Source: Curtobacterium sp. VKM Ac-2922 (GTDB taxonomy: Bacteria > Actinomycetota > Actinomycetes > Actinomycetales > Microbacteriaceae). Taken from it: a stretch of DNA of 64,000 nucleotides. Below are positions 8,448 through 15,944 of the stretch, piece after piece. The notes below the pieces were generated by a model. That model saw only the letters and a list, made by a program, of their open reading frames with translations. It had not been told where the DNA came from and did not search any database. A program made the position numbers and the translations under genes. The stretch covers positions 62,001-126,000 of the forward strand of contig NZ_JALGRO010000008.1 of NCBI RefSeq assembly GCF_022815645.1, read 5' to 3'. Positions within the stretch are counted from its first letter, which is position 1. Every line of letters starts with the position of its first letter.

Positions 8448-9980
8448 TCACGGCATCCGACGCCGGGCCTCCTGGGCGACGACCTGTTCGCGGTCCGCCA
8501 GCCCGCGCAGCTGCTGCAGCGGCCGCATCATCCGCTGGTTCCCGCGCAGCTCGGGCTCCGCGCGGTCCAGGAACGCCCAGTAGCCCGCGGTGAAGGGACA
8601 CGCGTCGTCGCCGAGCCGCTTGGTCGGGTCGAACCGGCAGCTGCCGCAGTGGTCGGTCATCCGGTCGATGTAGCGGCCACCGGCGGCGTACGGCTTCGTG
8701 GCGACCCGCCCGCCGTCGGCGTGCTGGGACATCCCGATGACGTTGGCCGGCATCACCCAGTCGGTGCCGTCGACGAACACGTCGGTGAACCACTCGGTCA
8801 GCTGGACGGGGTCGTACCCGCGCTGCAGGGCCCAGTTGCCCAGGACCATCAGGCGCTGGATGTGGTGCGCCCAGCCGTGCTCTGCGACACCGTCGATCGC
8901 GGTGGACAGGCAGACCGCCTCGACCTGGGACGCATCGAGCTCCCGCCACCAGCGCGGCAGCCGCGAACCGGAAGTGGGACCGGAACCGGAACCCGCACCG
9001 GGACCGGAACCCGACCCCGACCGTGCCCCCAGCGGCGCAGCGTCCACCCCGTACTCCTCGCCGAACCACCAGTACAGGTGCCAGACGTAGTCCCGCCACC
9101 CGGCGACCTGCCGGACGAACCCCTCGACGCTGGCGAGCGGCGCGGCCTGGTCCTGGTAGGCGGCCACCGCAGCCGCGATCGCCGCGCGGGGGTCGAGCAC
9201 CCCGAGGTTCATCGGCACGCTCAGCAGCGAGTGCGCCATCGTCCAGTCGTTCGTCAGCACGGCGTCCTCGTAGGGGCCGAAGTCGCCCAGCCGCACCTCG
9301 ACGAAGTCGGCCAGGGCCGCGTCGGCCTCGGCAGCGGTGACCGCGAACCGCCGTCGGTCGTCCTTCCCGACGAACTGCGCGACACCGTCCCGCTCCCACC
9401 GGTCCAGGTCGTCGCGGACCTCGGCGTCGACGTCGTCCTCGGTCGGCCACCACGGGTCGGGCAGCCCGAGCGTCGTCGCGCCCTTCGGCGGGGGCTGCCG
9501 GTTGTCGGCGTCGTGGCTGAACTGCCCGCCGACCGGTGCGTCCCGGTCCATCAGCCAGCCTTCGCGCCGCCGGACCTGCTCGTAGAACGTCTCCATCAGG
9601 AACCGGTCGCCACGCCCCGAGGCCCACGCGCCGAACTCGTCCTCGCTCGTCACGAAGCCGCGGCTCGGCAGGATCCGCGTCTCGTGGCCCCAGTGCCGGA
9701 CCTGGCCGCGCAACCGACGCGAGGGCGGGTCGATCGCCTCCAGGTCGTCCCGCCCGACCAGGGCATCGCGCAACTGGTCGACGCGGACGTGTTCCGCTCG
9801 GTCGCCGAGCTCGCGCACGCGGTGCCGCAGGGCGCTCAGCCAGAGGTGCGCCTTCGCCCGGTGCATCGGCCGGGCGGTGAAGAACTCGCGGGCCTCGACC
9901 ACGAGCATCGGCCCGCCGTCGTCGAACTGCGGGCCGTACTGCCCGGGCAGGACCAGGCGGGCGCGTGGGGCATCGGTCAC
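8448..9980 (-). CDS. Iron-sulfur photolyase/cryptochrome (PhrB/FeS-BCP type)
   Basis: A 510-residue flavoprotein of the deoxyribodipyrimidine photolyase-related family, the bacterial (6-4) photolyases and cryptochromes that carry a 4Fe-4S cluster. Four cysteines at 357, 445, 448 and 461 have spacings 88, 3 and 13, matching those recalled for the cluster ligands of Agrobacterium PhrB (350, 438, 441, 454). The FAD-domain motifs WAHHIQRLMVLGNWAL and NVIGMSQHADGG are present. A Gly/Ser/Pro-rich insert (about residues 326-345) precedes the FAD core. It would use blue light to repair UV (6-4) photoproducts or to signal. The GTG start lies seven bases after a TAGCGT hexamer. Confidence 0.88.
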   Translation of the reverse strand: MTDAPRARLVLPGQYGPQFDDGGPMLVVEAREFFTARPMHRAKAHLWLSALRHRVRELGDRAEHVRVDQLRDALVGRDDLEAIDPPSRRLRGQVRHWGHETRILPSRGFVTSEDEFGAWASGRGDRFLMETFYEQVRRREGWLMDRDAPVGGQFSHDADNRQPPPKGATTLGLPDPWWPTEDDVDAEVRDDLDRWERDGVAQFVGKDDRRRFAVTAAEADAALADFVEVRLGDFGPYEDAVLTNDWTMAHSLLSVPMNLGVLDPRAAIAAAVAAYQDQAAPLASVEGFVRQVAGWRDYVWHLYWWFGEEYGVDAAPLGARSGSGSGPGAGSGSGPTSGSRLPRWWRELDASQVEAVCLSTAIDGVAEHGWAHHIQRLMVLGNWALQRGYDPVQLTEWFTDVFVDGTDWVMPANVIGMSQHADGGRVATKPYAAGGRYIDRMTDHCGSCRFDPTKRLGDDACPFTAGYWAFLDRAEPELRGNQRMMRPLQQLRGLADREQVVAQEARRRMP

Positions 9981-9987
9981 CCTCGGG

Positions 9988-9993
9988 ACGCTA
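9988..9993 (-). promoter_or_regulatory. -10 element of photolyase gene (leaderless)
   Basis: TAGCGT on the minus strand lies seven bases before the GTG at 9980. It supports this start over any further upstream in the same open frame. Confidence 0.55.
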
Positions 9994-10055
9994 CGCGAGC
10001 GCCGGTGGCCGTGTCGGTCGGTGGCCACCGGACGCGCTGGGCGCACGCTGGGATC

Positions 10056-10070
10056 GGACTGGAGGCCCGG
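10056..10070. repeat. GGACTGGAGGCCCGG dispersed repeat, half copy
   Basis: The gap between the photolyase start and the next gene contains GGACTGGAGGCCCGG followed by CTCGCCTCC, a partial inverted partner. The same core recurs at 16711, 38131, 43734, 56429, 60781 and 62721, always between genes. Confidence 0.6.
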
Positions 10071-10116
10071 CTCGCCTCCGCCACACGGCGCACCCTGGCC
10101 ACGGGTCGCGTCGTGC

Positions 10117-10650
10117 TCAGTCCGTCGCGCCGGCGGGTGGGTCGACGAGCAGGCCGACGCGGTCGGCCAGGTAGTCGGCCAGCGGCACCGCGGTCGCGGC
10201 CGTGGGGGACCAGCGCACCATCGGCACGTCCCCGTCGACGTCGACGTACAGCACGCCGTCGCTGCCGACGAGTCCGTCGTCGAGCGGGATCGGGACGGCC
10301 CCGTGGTTGACCGTGTCCCCCGCATCGAAGTGACCGCGCACCGCGGCGGCCCGGTAGGCCCGACGGGTCTCCATGGACACCGACTGGAACTGCGCACGCC
10401 CTGGGTCGGTCACGCGGGTGATCGTGCCGGTCGCCCAGACGCGGCCGCCGGTCTCGAGCGACGACCCGAGCAGCAGGGCCCCGACCCGCCACACCCGGCC
10501 GAGCGATCGCATGGACGCCTCGCGCCGGATGCCGAGCACCGGCTTCGGCACGACGTACTCGCCGAGCGCCTCGTCGGGGACGTTCGCGGCCCGCAGCGTC
10601 CTGGCCGCGTCGTCGAGCAGCTCCCGCGTCCTGGCCACACCGTCCGTCAC
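10117..10650 (-). CDS. Hypothetical protein
   Basis: Family not recognised. The 177-residue product is probably cytosolic: it has no signal peptide or convincing membrane segment. An N-terminal helical part (ARTRELLDDAARTLRAANV) is followed by a beta-rich region with a repeated acidic strand (LYVDVDGDVPMVRW). An in-frame GTG at 10656 also exists, but a TAGGCT hexamer only two bases before it would leave that codon outside the transcript, so GTG 10650 is preferred. The promoter hexamer overlaps the stop codon of the preceding sipW gene, so the gene may also be read through from the sipW operon. Confidence 0.6.
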   Translation of the reverse strand: MTDGVARTRELLDDAARTLRAANVPDEALGEYVVPKPVLGIRREASMRSLGRVWRVGALLLGSSLETGGRVWATGTITRVTDPGRAQFQSVSMETRRAYRAAAVRGHFDAGDTVNHGAVPIPLDDGLVGSDGVLYVDVDGDVPMVRWSPTAATAVPLADYLADRVGLLVDPPAGATD

Positions 10651-10658
10651 GTCCACCG

Positions 10659-10664
10659 AGCCTA
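10659..10664 (-). promoter_or_regulatory. -10 element overlapping the sipW stop codon
   Basis: TAGGCT on the minus strand contains the TAG stop of sipW (10662-10664). It lies eight bases before the GTG at 10650, slightly longer than in the other leaderless cases. Confidence 0.35.
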
Positions 10665-11297
10665 GACGCGCGGGCCGGTCGCCCGCGCAGCCGACCGGGT
10701 AGGTGCCCGCCCGGGTGCCCGTCGACGTCCGTGACGACGACCCGCGCGGCGCCGACGGACGGCGGACACCGTCCCGCTCGTCACCATCACGGCGCCGGCG
10801 GTGATGAGGATCGCGGCCACCAGGGGGACGAGCCAGCCCCGCGAGCCGTTGACCACCTGGTTGACGTACCCGACCCGGGGGACGCTGTACCAGACGACGC
10901 CGCGCACCTGGACGGCTGCGACGGGGGCATCGGCGCGGGCGTTGGCGTCGCCCTTGACGACGAAGGTCCGCGAGCCGTCCGACGACGACGCGATCGACAC
11001 CACGCGGTGGCTGATCACGGCCGACTGTCCGGACACGATCTGGTACGTCATGACGTCGCCGACGCGGATGTCGTCGATCGGGGTGGGGCGGACGACGAGC
11101 AGCGTGCCCGGGGGGAGCGAGGGCTCCATCGACTGCGTCAGGACCGTGAGCGGTGTCGAGCCGCTCGCCTTCGGCACGACGATGAGCACCACGGCCAGCC
11201 CTGCCACGATCAGCAGCATCCCGGTGCTCAGGCCGAGCAGGACGGCGTGCAGGACCGCTCGCCACCCGGTCCGCGGCGCCGCGCCACCCGACGTCAT
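10662..11297 (-). CDS. sipW: SipW-type signal peptidase I
   Basis: A 211-residue signal peptidase of the SipW/ER (S26B) type, with membrane segments at both ends (MLLIVAGLAVVLIVVP and WLVPLVAAILITAGAVMV). The catalytic Ser lies in TQSMEPSLPPGTLL (Ser56), and a His replaces the usual Lys in SAVISHRVVSI (His97), the hallmark of SipW-like enzymes. The VVKGDAN box follows. It would cleave the unusual signal peptides of the proteins encoded just upstream. The ATG overlaps the stop of the preceding substrate gene (ATGA), coupling enzyme and substrates. The C-terminal tail is Arg-rich and cytoplasmic. Confidence 0.92.
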   Translation of the reverse strand: MTSGGAAPRTGWRAVLHAVLLGLSTGMLLIVAGLAVVLIVVPKASGSTPLTVLTQSMEPSLPPGTLLVVRPTPIDDIRVGDVMTYQIVSGQSAVISHRVVSIASSSDGSRTFVVKGDANARADAPVAAVQVRGVVWYSVPRVGYVNQVVNGSRGWLVPLVAAILITAGAVMVTSGTVSAVRRRRAGRRHGRRRAPGRAPTRSAARATGPRV

Positions 11298-12175
11298 GCG
11301 CCGCACCGGATGGACGGTCCGTTGTTCTGCGTGAACAGCGTGACCGTGCCGCTGCCGGCGACCGTGGTGGTCGGGTTCCCGTTGCTGTCGAGCGCCTTGA
11401 CCACGACCGTCTGGGTGCCGGTCGTCGCGGCGGGGGCCAGGTCTTGCGGGGCGAGCGTGATGAACCCGGAGTACGTCTGCGCCCGCGAGCCGACCATCGT
11501 GCCGTTCACGTACGCGGCGTACCAGGTGTCGGCGGGGCGGGACGAGTCCGGCCACCGGACGTCGACGTAGTTGTTGCTGTGGTCGGTGCAGGTCAGCGCC
11601 GCGGCGGCCGCGGGCGTGGTCAGCGAGAAGCCGCCCGTGACCGTCGCCGACCGCCAGCTGCCCGAGCTCGTCGACAGGCCGATGACGACGTTCGCGGTGC
11701 TCGATGCCGGGGCCGACGCACGCGGGGTGCTCCGTGTGCACCACACGGTGCTCGCGCCGGCGGCCAGGGACGACGTCATGCTCGGCAGTGACGCCCAGGT
11801 GCCGGTCACCGATCCCGTCCCGACGGCGGCGCTGGTCGTGCACGCGGCGGTGGATGCCACCGGCCATGCGACGACGTCGACGGTCTGGGCCAGGGCAGCC
11901 GAACTGCCGGCAACGGTGGACACCGTGGTCGTGGTGGTGCCGGCGAGGGTGCCGGTGTTCGTCAGCGTGACGGGCTTCGTCATCGCGGGCACGGAGTCCG
12001 AGAACGTCACGGTCATCGCGTCGGTCCCGCTGATGCCGGCGGTCAGCGTGCCGATCGTGGTGCTCGACGTCGTTCCGGCGCTGGAGGTCCAGAGTGCCCA
12101 CGCCGCACTCGAGCCACCGACGACGAAGGTCGCGCTGAGCACGAGCGCGAGGGCGATGCGCAGCCGGCGGGTCAC
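11294..12175 (-). CDS. Secreted protein with SipW-type signal peptide
   Basis: A 293-residue exported protein. The N-terminus VTRRLRIALALVLSATFVVG leads to WALWTSSAGTT, matching the [FYW]ALW[NT] mark of SipW-dependent signal peptides shared with the other two substrates in this operon. The body is Ser/Thr/Ala-rich and beta-strand-like, and the last 100 residues (from about TPAAAAALTCTDHSNN) resemble an Ig or fibronectin-like domain with two cysteines. It is probably a surface or extracellular-matrix protein akin to TasA/camelysin-related families. GTG 12175 overlaps the previous stop as GTGA, and the stop overlaps the sipW ATG. Confidence 0.8.
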   Translation of the reverse strand: MTRRLRIALALVLSATFVVGGSSAAWALWTSSAGTTSSTTIGTLTAGISGTDAMTVTFSDSVPAMTKPVTLTNTGTLAGTTTTTVSTVAGSSAALAQTVDVVAWPVASTAACTTSAAVGTGSVTGTWASLPSMTSSLAAGASTVWCTRSTPRASAPASSTANVVIGLSTSSGSWRSATVTGGFSLTTPAAAAALTCTDHSNNYVDVRWPDSSRPADTWYAAYVNGTMVGSRAQTYSGFITLAPQDLAPAATTGTQTVVVKALDSNGNPTTTVAGSGTVTLFTQNNGPSIRCGA

Positions 12176-12765
12176 GGTGCCACCTGCGTCCCGGTCACAG
12201 TGAGGGTGAACGAGGTGACGGCACCCGCCACGCTCTGCGGGGCGTTCTGGGCCAGTGCGACCTCGACGCACGCGGTACTGCTCGCCCCCGCGGCGAGGGT
12301 GGACCAACCACTGCCGGTGTCGAACGACGCGAGGGGTCCGCTCGTGCCGCCCAGTCCGGCACGGCACGCCGACGCCGACGCGACGCCGGTGGTCTTCAGG
12401 GTCTGCGCACCGAGCACGACGGCGTCGGTGGTGCCGGCGGACGAGACCGTGGTCGCCGTGGTCGTCACGCGGAGCGACAGGGGGACCGTGCCGGTGTTCT
12501 TCACGGTGAACGAGCCGACGGTGCTCGACCCCGGACCGATCACCGTGGTGTTCATCGCCGACAGTTGGCCGACCGTCAGCGTCGCGGTGCCCGACTTGAC
12601 CGTCGCGGCCCGGGTGCTGGCTGCGGCGTTCCAGAGCGCGTAGGTGCCGCCGGTGCCGAGCAGCGACAGCAGGACACCGGCCACCAGCACGAGTGCCGAG
12701 GGCAGCAGCCACCGGTGGTGTCGGGCCGCGCGGTGGCGGCCGTGCGTCGTCGTGGTGCGGGTCAT
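12172..12765 (-). CDS. Secreted protein with SipW-type signal peptide
   Basis: A 197-residue exported protein. The basic N-terminus (RTTTTHGRHRAARHHR) precedes a hydrophobic core (SALVLVAGVLLSLLGTGG) and the cleavage-region motif YALWNAAAST, as in SipW-dependent TasA/camelysin-type proteins. The mature part is a Thr/Ser-rich beta domain with TVKNTGTVPLSLRV, a phrase common in these families, and two cysteines. It is coupled to the following gene by a GTGA overlap. The role is likely structural (surface layer, fibre or biofilm matrix), inferred from family and gene order. Confidence 0.8.
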   Translation of the reverse strand: MTRTTTTHGRHRAARHHRWLLPSALVLVAGVLLSLLGTGGTYALWNAAASTRAATVKSGTATLTVGQLSAMNTTVIGPGSSTVGSFTVKNTGTVPLSLRVTTTATTVSSAGTTDAVVLGAQTLKTTGVASASACRAGLGGTSGPLASFDTGSGWSTLAAGASSTACVEVALAQNAPQSVAGAVTSFTLTVTGTQVAP

Positions 12766-12847
12766 CCTCGTTCACCCCCCGGTGCATCGTGGTCGACGGT
12801 GGTGGGACCGGCGCGGTCGGCGGATCAGGGACCGACCGCGCCGGGGG

Positions 12848-13402
12848 TCAGGAGCCGATCGCGGTCTGCGTCAGCGTGAAGGCGAGCGCGCCGACGTTGA
12901 CGGTGCCGTTCTGCCCGGTGGTCGCGGACGACGGCAGCTCGATCGTGAACAGGACCTTGACGGCCGAGGTCGCGGTCGAAGGTGACACGACGAAGGTGTT
13001 GGCGTTCGACGTGGACTGCACGACCGACGTGCTCGCCGAGGTCACCGACAGGGTCTTCGTCGTCGCCGCGACCAGGGCCGCGTCGCCGGTGATGCTCTGG
13101 GTGGCGTAGGTCAGGTTCGCCTTGAGGTCCTGGCCGGTCGCCCCGATGTTGAGGGTCTGCGTGAACTGGTACTTGTTGCCCGGCACCATCAGCACGCTGG
13201 CCGGGTTGATCGTGGCGGAGCGGCCGTTCGTGACGTCCGTCCAGACGCCGTCGTTGGCGGCGCTCAGCGTCAGGGTGCCGGAGCTGACCGCGGTCGCGGC
13301 GGTGGAGGCGTTGGCGTTCCACAGGGCGAACGTGCCAGCGCCGCCCAGGAGCAGTGCGACGCCGGCAGCGCCGGCGATGGTTCCGGTGATGATCTTGTGC
13401 AA
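12848..13402 (-). CDS. SipW-dependent signal peptide protein (TasA/camelysin-like)
   Basis: A 184-residue exported protein and first gene of the sipW operon. The signal region HKIITGTIAGAAGVALLLGG is followed by FALWNANAST, the SipW-type cleavage motif. The mature domain is a single Ser/Thr-rich beta sandwich without cysteine, including TINPASVLMVPGNKYQF. The TTG at 13402 is chosen because the canonical N-terminus begins there; the upstream extension of the same open frame is Arg/Pro-rich and unlike a signal peptide. This start is not certain, since only a weak GGA sits before it. An 82-bp gap separates it from the next gene in the operon. Confidence 0.75.
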   Translation of the reverse strand: MHKIITGTIAGAAGVALLLGGAGTFALWNANASTAATAVSSGTLTLSAANDGVWTDVTNGRSATINPASVLMVPGNKYQFTQTLNIGATGQDLKANLTYATQSITGDAALVAATTKTLSVTSASTSVVQSTSNANTFVVSPSTATSAVKVLFTIELPSSATTGQNGTVNVGALAFTLTQTAIGS

Positions 13403-13766
13403 GGAGTGTCCGTTTCCGCGCAGGGGAGCGCGCTTCGAGCCAGCGGCACGATGGTTCGGGTCGAGGTGCCGGTGGGACGGTGTCTGTCGAGCCCGTGGAA
13501 CGACGGGTCGCGGCTGACCGGTGCCGGGGAGGACCGCCGGGCTCCGGAGCAGGGGGCGCTCGGGCGGGCTGGGTCGCTCCTGAGATCGACGGTACAGGTC
13601 CCCCAAACGGCCGACAACACGATCCATGCTTTTTCATGGACCCAAAACAGGGGTCATTTTCGTCCCCGAGAGTGCGGACACGATCTGTACCCCGGTCTGG
13701 TGGCCGCGCTCCAGGAATGGGCGCACGGTGCGACCGGTTGCAGGCCACGGAACGAGGAGGACCCAG
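13403..13766. other. Divergent regulatory region between the sipW operon and pnuC
   Basis: This 364-bp stretch has no supported gene. It holds the minus-strand promoter at 13589-13617, an A/T-richer patch at about 13609-13665 and a perfect 6-bp inverted repeat TCCATG/CATGGA at 13623-13640 with a CTTTTT loop. The palindrome sits just upstream of the minus-strand -35 box, where an activator or repressor could bind. The leader of the sipW operon would be about 180 nt long. Confidence 0.5.
13589..13617 (-). promoter_or_regulatory. Sigma-70-type promoter of the sipW operon
   Basis: On the minus strand, TTGTCG (13617-13612) and TACCGT (13594-13589) are separated by exactly 17 bp. The predicted transcription start is near 13581, upstream of the TTG start at 13402. 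Confidence 0.5.
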
Positions 13767-14432
13767 ATGGGCATCGTGCGCTGGTTGTTCGACGCGCAGA
13801 TCGTCATCGGTGACCAGACGGTGCTCTGGCGCGAGGTGATCGGCAACGTCTTCGGCCTGCTCAGCGCGCTCGGTGGCATGCGTCGCCGGATCTGGGCCTG
13901 GCCCGTCGGCATCGTCGGCAACGTCCTGCTCTTCACGGTCTTCATGGGTGCGCTCTTCGACACCCCGAACCCGGTGAACCTGCTCGGCCAGGCCGGCCGT
14001 CAGGTGGTGTTCGTGGTCGTCAGCGTCTACGGCTGGTACCGGTGGACGCATCGTCCTGCCGAGGCGACCACCGTGATCGACCCGCACTGGGCCTCCTGGC
14101 GGGCCCGCGCGTTGCTGGTTGTCGCGCTGGTGGGCGGCACCGCCCTGCTGACGCCGCTGTTCCGGGCCCTCGGGTCCTACGAGCCGGTGTGGAGCGACGC
14201 GTGGATCTTCGTCGGTTCGCTGCTGGCGACGTACGGCATGGCGAAGGGATGGGTCGAGTTCTGGCTCGTCTGGGTCGCGGTCGACCTGGTCGGCGTCCCG
14301 CTGCTGTTCTCGGCCGGCTACTACGCCTCTGGACTGATGTACGTGGTCTACGGCGTCTTCACGCTGACCGGGTTCTTCGTCTGGATGCAGCAGCGGACGA
14401 AGCCCTCGGCCGCGCCGGTGACGGTCGGCTGA
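13767..14432 (+). CDS. pnuC: Nicotinamide riboside transporter PnuC
   Basis: A 221-residue inner-membrane protein of the PnuC family, which brings nicotinamide riboside into the cell for NAD salvage. About seven hydrophobic segments are visible. Family marks include EVIGNVFGLLSALGGMRRRIWAWPVGIVGN at the N-terminal repeat, VYGWYRW after the third segment, and WVAVDLVGVPLLFSAGYY near the C-terminus. The ATG at 13767 has a clear GAGGAGG ribosome-binding site at 13754-13760, which decides the start over an upstream in-frame ATG. No other NAD-salvage gene is nearby. No riboswitch was recognised upstream. Confidence 0.92.
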   Translation: MGIVRWLFDAQIVIGDQTVLWREVIGNVFGLLSALGGMRRRIWAWPVGIVGNVLLFTVFMGALFDTPNPVNLLGQAGRQVVFVVVSVYGWYRWTHRPAEATTVIDPHWASWRARALLVVALVGGTALLTPLFRALGSYEPVWSDAWIFVGSLLATYGMAKGWVEFWLVWVAVDLVGVPLLFSAGYYASGLMYVVYGVFTLTGFFVWMQQRTKPSAAPVTVG

Positions 14433-14452
14433 CCCCACAGGCTGCACCGGAG

Positions 14453-14458
14453 CAGGAT
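14453..14458 (+). promoter_or_regulatory. -10 element of hypothetical membrane gene (leaderless)
   Basis: CAGGAT ends six bases before the ATG at 14465, with no ribosome-binding site between them. Confidence 0.4.
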
Positions 14459-14464
14459 GGGCTG

Positions 14465-15154
14465 ATGAGCGATGGCGCGTTCGTCACCGGGTGGCGGGTG
14501 TACCGCGCCCGTCGGTCCGAGTTCCTCGACCCCGTGCGGGTCCGACGTCGTACGGTCGTGAGCGGGATCGTCGCAACGGTCGCGGGCGCGGCCGTCGTGG
14601 TCACGCAGCTGCTGTGGGACTGGACCGGGGTGTCCGAGCCGGCGGCCGTCGGCGCCGCGGTGGCGTTCGCGGCGGCGATCGGGTGCCTCGTCGCCACGTT
14701 CCTCCGAACCAGCCGGAAGCTGCAGGCGCAGCCGTTCTCGCCACTCCCCGGGGGATGGCGCCGCGACGAGCGGATCGGCGCGCAGTTCACCGCCCGGCCG
14801 CCCGCGCTCGACCCCGAGGACCGTGACGCCGTGCTCGACCGCGCGGACCGCAGCGTCGAGCCGGCGATCGCGAGCATCGATCGTCTGCGGTGGATCCCGA
14901 CGGGCTGGTTCGCCGCCTGCATCGGCGTGATCGCCGTCGAGTTCGCCTCGACCGACGGGCTGGTCCCCGTGCTGGTGCCGGTGGTGTTCGGCCTGCTGCA
15001 GGGTGGCACCGCGGCCGCGGCGATCACCTGGCTGGGCCGCGCCGAGCTCACCCGCCGGCGGGTCGCCATGACGCCGGCGGTGGAACCGACGCCACCGCTG
15101 CCCGGACGGAACACCGAGCCGCGCGGGTCGAAGGTCGTCCTGCCCGACCAGTGA
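14465..15154 (+). CDS. Hypothetical membrane protein
   Basis: Family not recognised. The 229-residue protein has two pairs of membrane segments (VVSGIVATVAGAAVVVTQLL with AAVGAAVAFAAAIGCLVATFL, and WFAACIGVIAVEFA with LVPVLVPVVFGLLQGG) separated by a charged cytoplasmic loop of about 60 residues rich in Asp and Arg (DPEDRDAVLDRADRS). The C-terminus is soluble. The start is supported by a CAGGAT hexamer six bases upstream. It lies 32 bp after pnuC on the same strand, but the apparent separate promoter argues against a functional link. Confidence 0.65.
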   Translation: MSDGAFVTGWRVYRARRSEFLDPVRVRRRTVVSGIVATVAGAAVVVTQLLWDWTGVSEPAAVGAAVAFAAAIGCLVATFLRTSRKLQAQPFSPLPGGWRRDERIGAQFTARPPALDPEDRDAVLDRADRSVEPAIASIDRLRWIPTGWFAACIGVIAVEFASTDGLVPVLVPVVFGLLQGGTAAAAITWLGRAELTRRRVAMTPAVEPTPPLPGRNTEPRGSKVVLPDQ

Positions 15155-15212
15155 GTGGTGACCCCCCGGTCTGGGACGCGACAAACCGAGCGGCATGCGG
15201 TGAGATCACAGA

Positions 15213-15860
15213 GTGGACACCCTCACTGACGACACGATCGTCGAAGAACAGACGATCGCGGAGCGCCTGACCCGGGCCGCCATCCGCGCCTACCGCATGT
15301 ACGCCTTCACGGACGTCGATGCCGCCGTGGTCGCCGAGGTCGCGGGCGTGCCGGTCGACGTGGTCACCCGGGCGTTCCCGTCGTGGGACGCGCTGCTGCT
15401 GGTGACGTACGACTACTGGACCCAGTTGCGGGGCTCGACCCGCCGTCGGAAGCCCACCTGCGCCATCGAGCACGTCCGGATGACCCTGGCTGAGGACATC
15501 GCCGACCCCGGTCTGGTGCGGGTGCTGGCCGGCGTGATCAACATCGCCGGTGCCGAGACGAGCTTCGCCGAGCTGTTCCGCAAGCGCTACGAGGACTACG
15601 CGACCCAGCTCGCCACCGCCCTGCGCCGCGACTTCGATGCCGGCGTCGAGACGTCGGTGATCGCGCCCGAGCGGGCGGCCACCCAGCTGCTTGCCCTGTA
15701 CGAGGGCTTCCAGATCCAGCTGCTCGTCCGCCCCGGCATCGACGTGCTCGCCGAGTGGGACGAAGCCGTCCGTGGTCTTCGTGCGGCCTGGCGCCGTCCG
15801 CGGTCCGTCCAGGCCTGGGACCTCGACGCCGTCCCGACCTCGCCGATCCTGCCCGTCTGA
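15213..15860 (+). CDS. TetR-family transcriptional regulator
   Basis: A 215-residue regulator with an N-terminal helix-turn-helix of TetR type: TRAAIRAYRMYAFTDVDAAV followed by VAEVAGVPVDVVTRAFPSW (residues about 20-60), then an all-helical ligand-binding domain. The pattern of helices 1-3 and the aromatic turn (AFPSWDALL) fit the family, although the DNA-recognition helix is divergent. The GTG at 15213 is the only sensible start. No divergent gene or clear operator identifies its target; autoregulation or control of the neighbouring membrane protein genes is possible. A C-terminal cap of about 25 residues follows the domain. Confidence 0.78.
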   Translation: MDTLTDDTIVEEQTIAERLTRAAIRAYRMYAFTDVDAAVVAEVAGVPVDVVTRAFPSWDALLLVTYDYWTQLRGSTRRRKPTCAIEHVRMTLAEDIADPGLVRVLAGVINIAGAETSFAELFRKRYEDYATQLATALRRDFDAGVETSVIAPERAATQLLALYEGFQIQLLVRPGIDVLAEWDEAVRGLRAAWRRPRSVQAWDLDAVPTSPILPV

Positions 15861-15885
15861 CCCGGCTGACAGCATGCCCGGTCTG

Positions 15886-15916
15886 GCAACCACTTGCCAA
15901 ACTGGAAAGTAGTTGC
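15886..15916. promoter_or_regulatory. Inverted repeat, candidate operator of the winged-helix regulator
   Basis: GCAACCACTT (15886-15895) and AAGTAGTTGC (15907-15916) form a 10-bp inverted repeat with one mismatch and an 11-bp spacer. It lies 29 bp upstream of the membrane protein gene that is cotranslated with a winged-helix regulator, a typical autoregulatory position. Confidence 0.5.
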
Positions 15917-15944
15917 GATGATGGAGTCTCCGAGAGGGGACACC

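Noticed and set aside
13403..13627. An N-terminal extension of 75 residues on the first SipW substrate.
   Set aside because: The extension is Arg/Pro-rich and lies partly upstream of the predicted transcription start; the signal peptide begins at 13402.
13767..14432. A riboswitch controlling pnuC.
   Set aside because: No recognisable conserved riboswitch core was found upstream; only a short inverted repeat is present.
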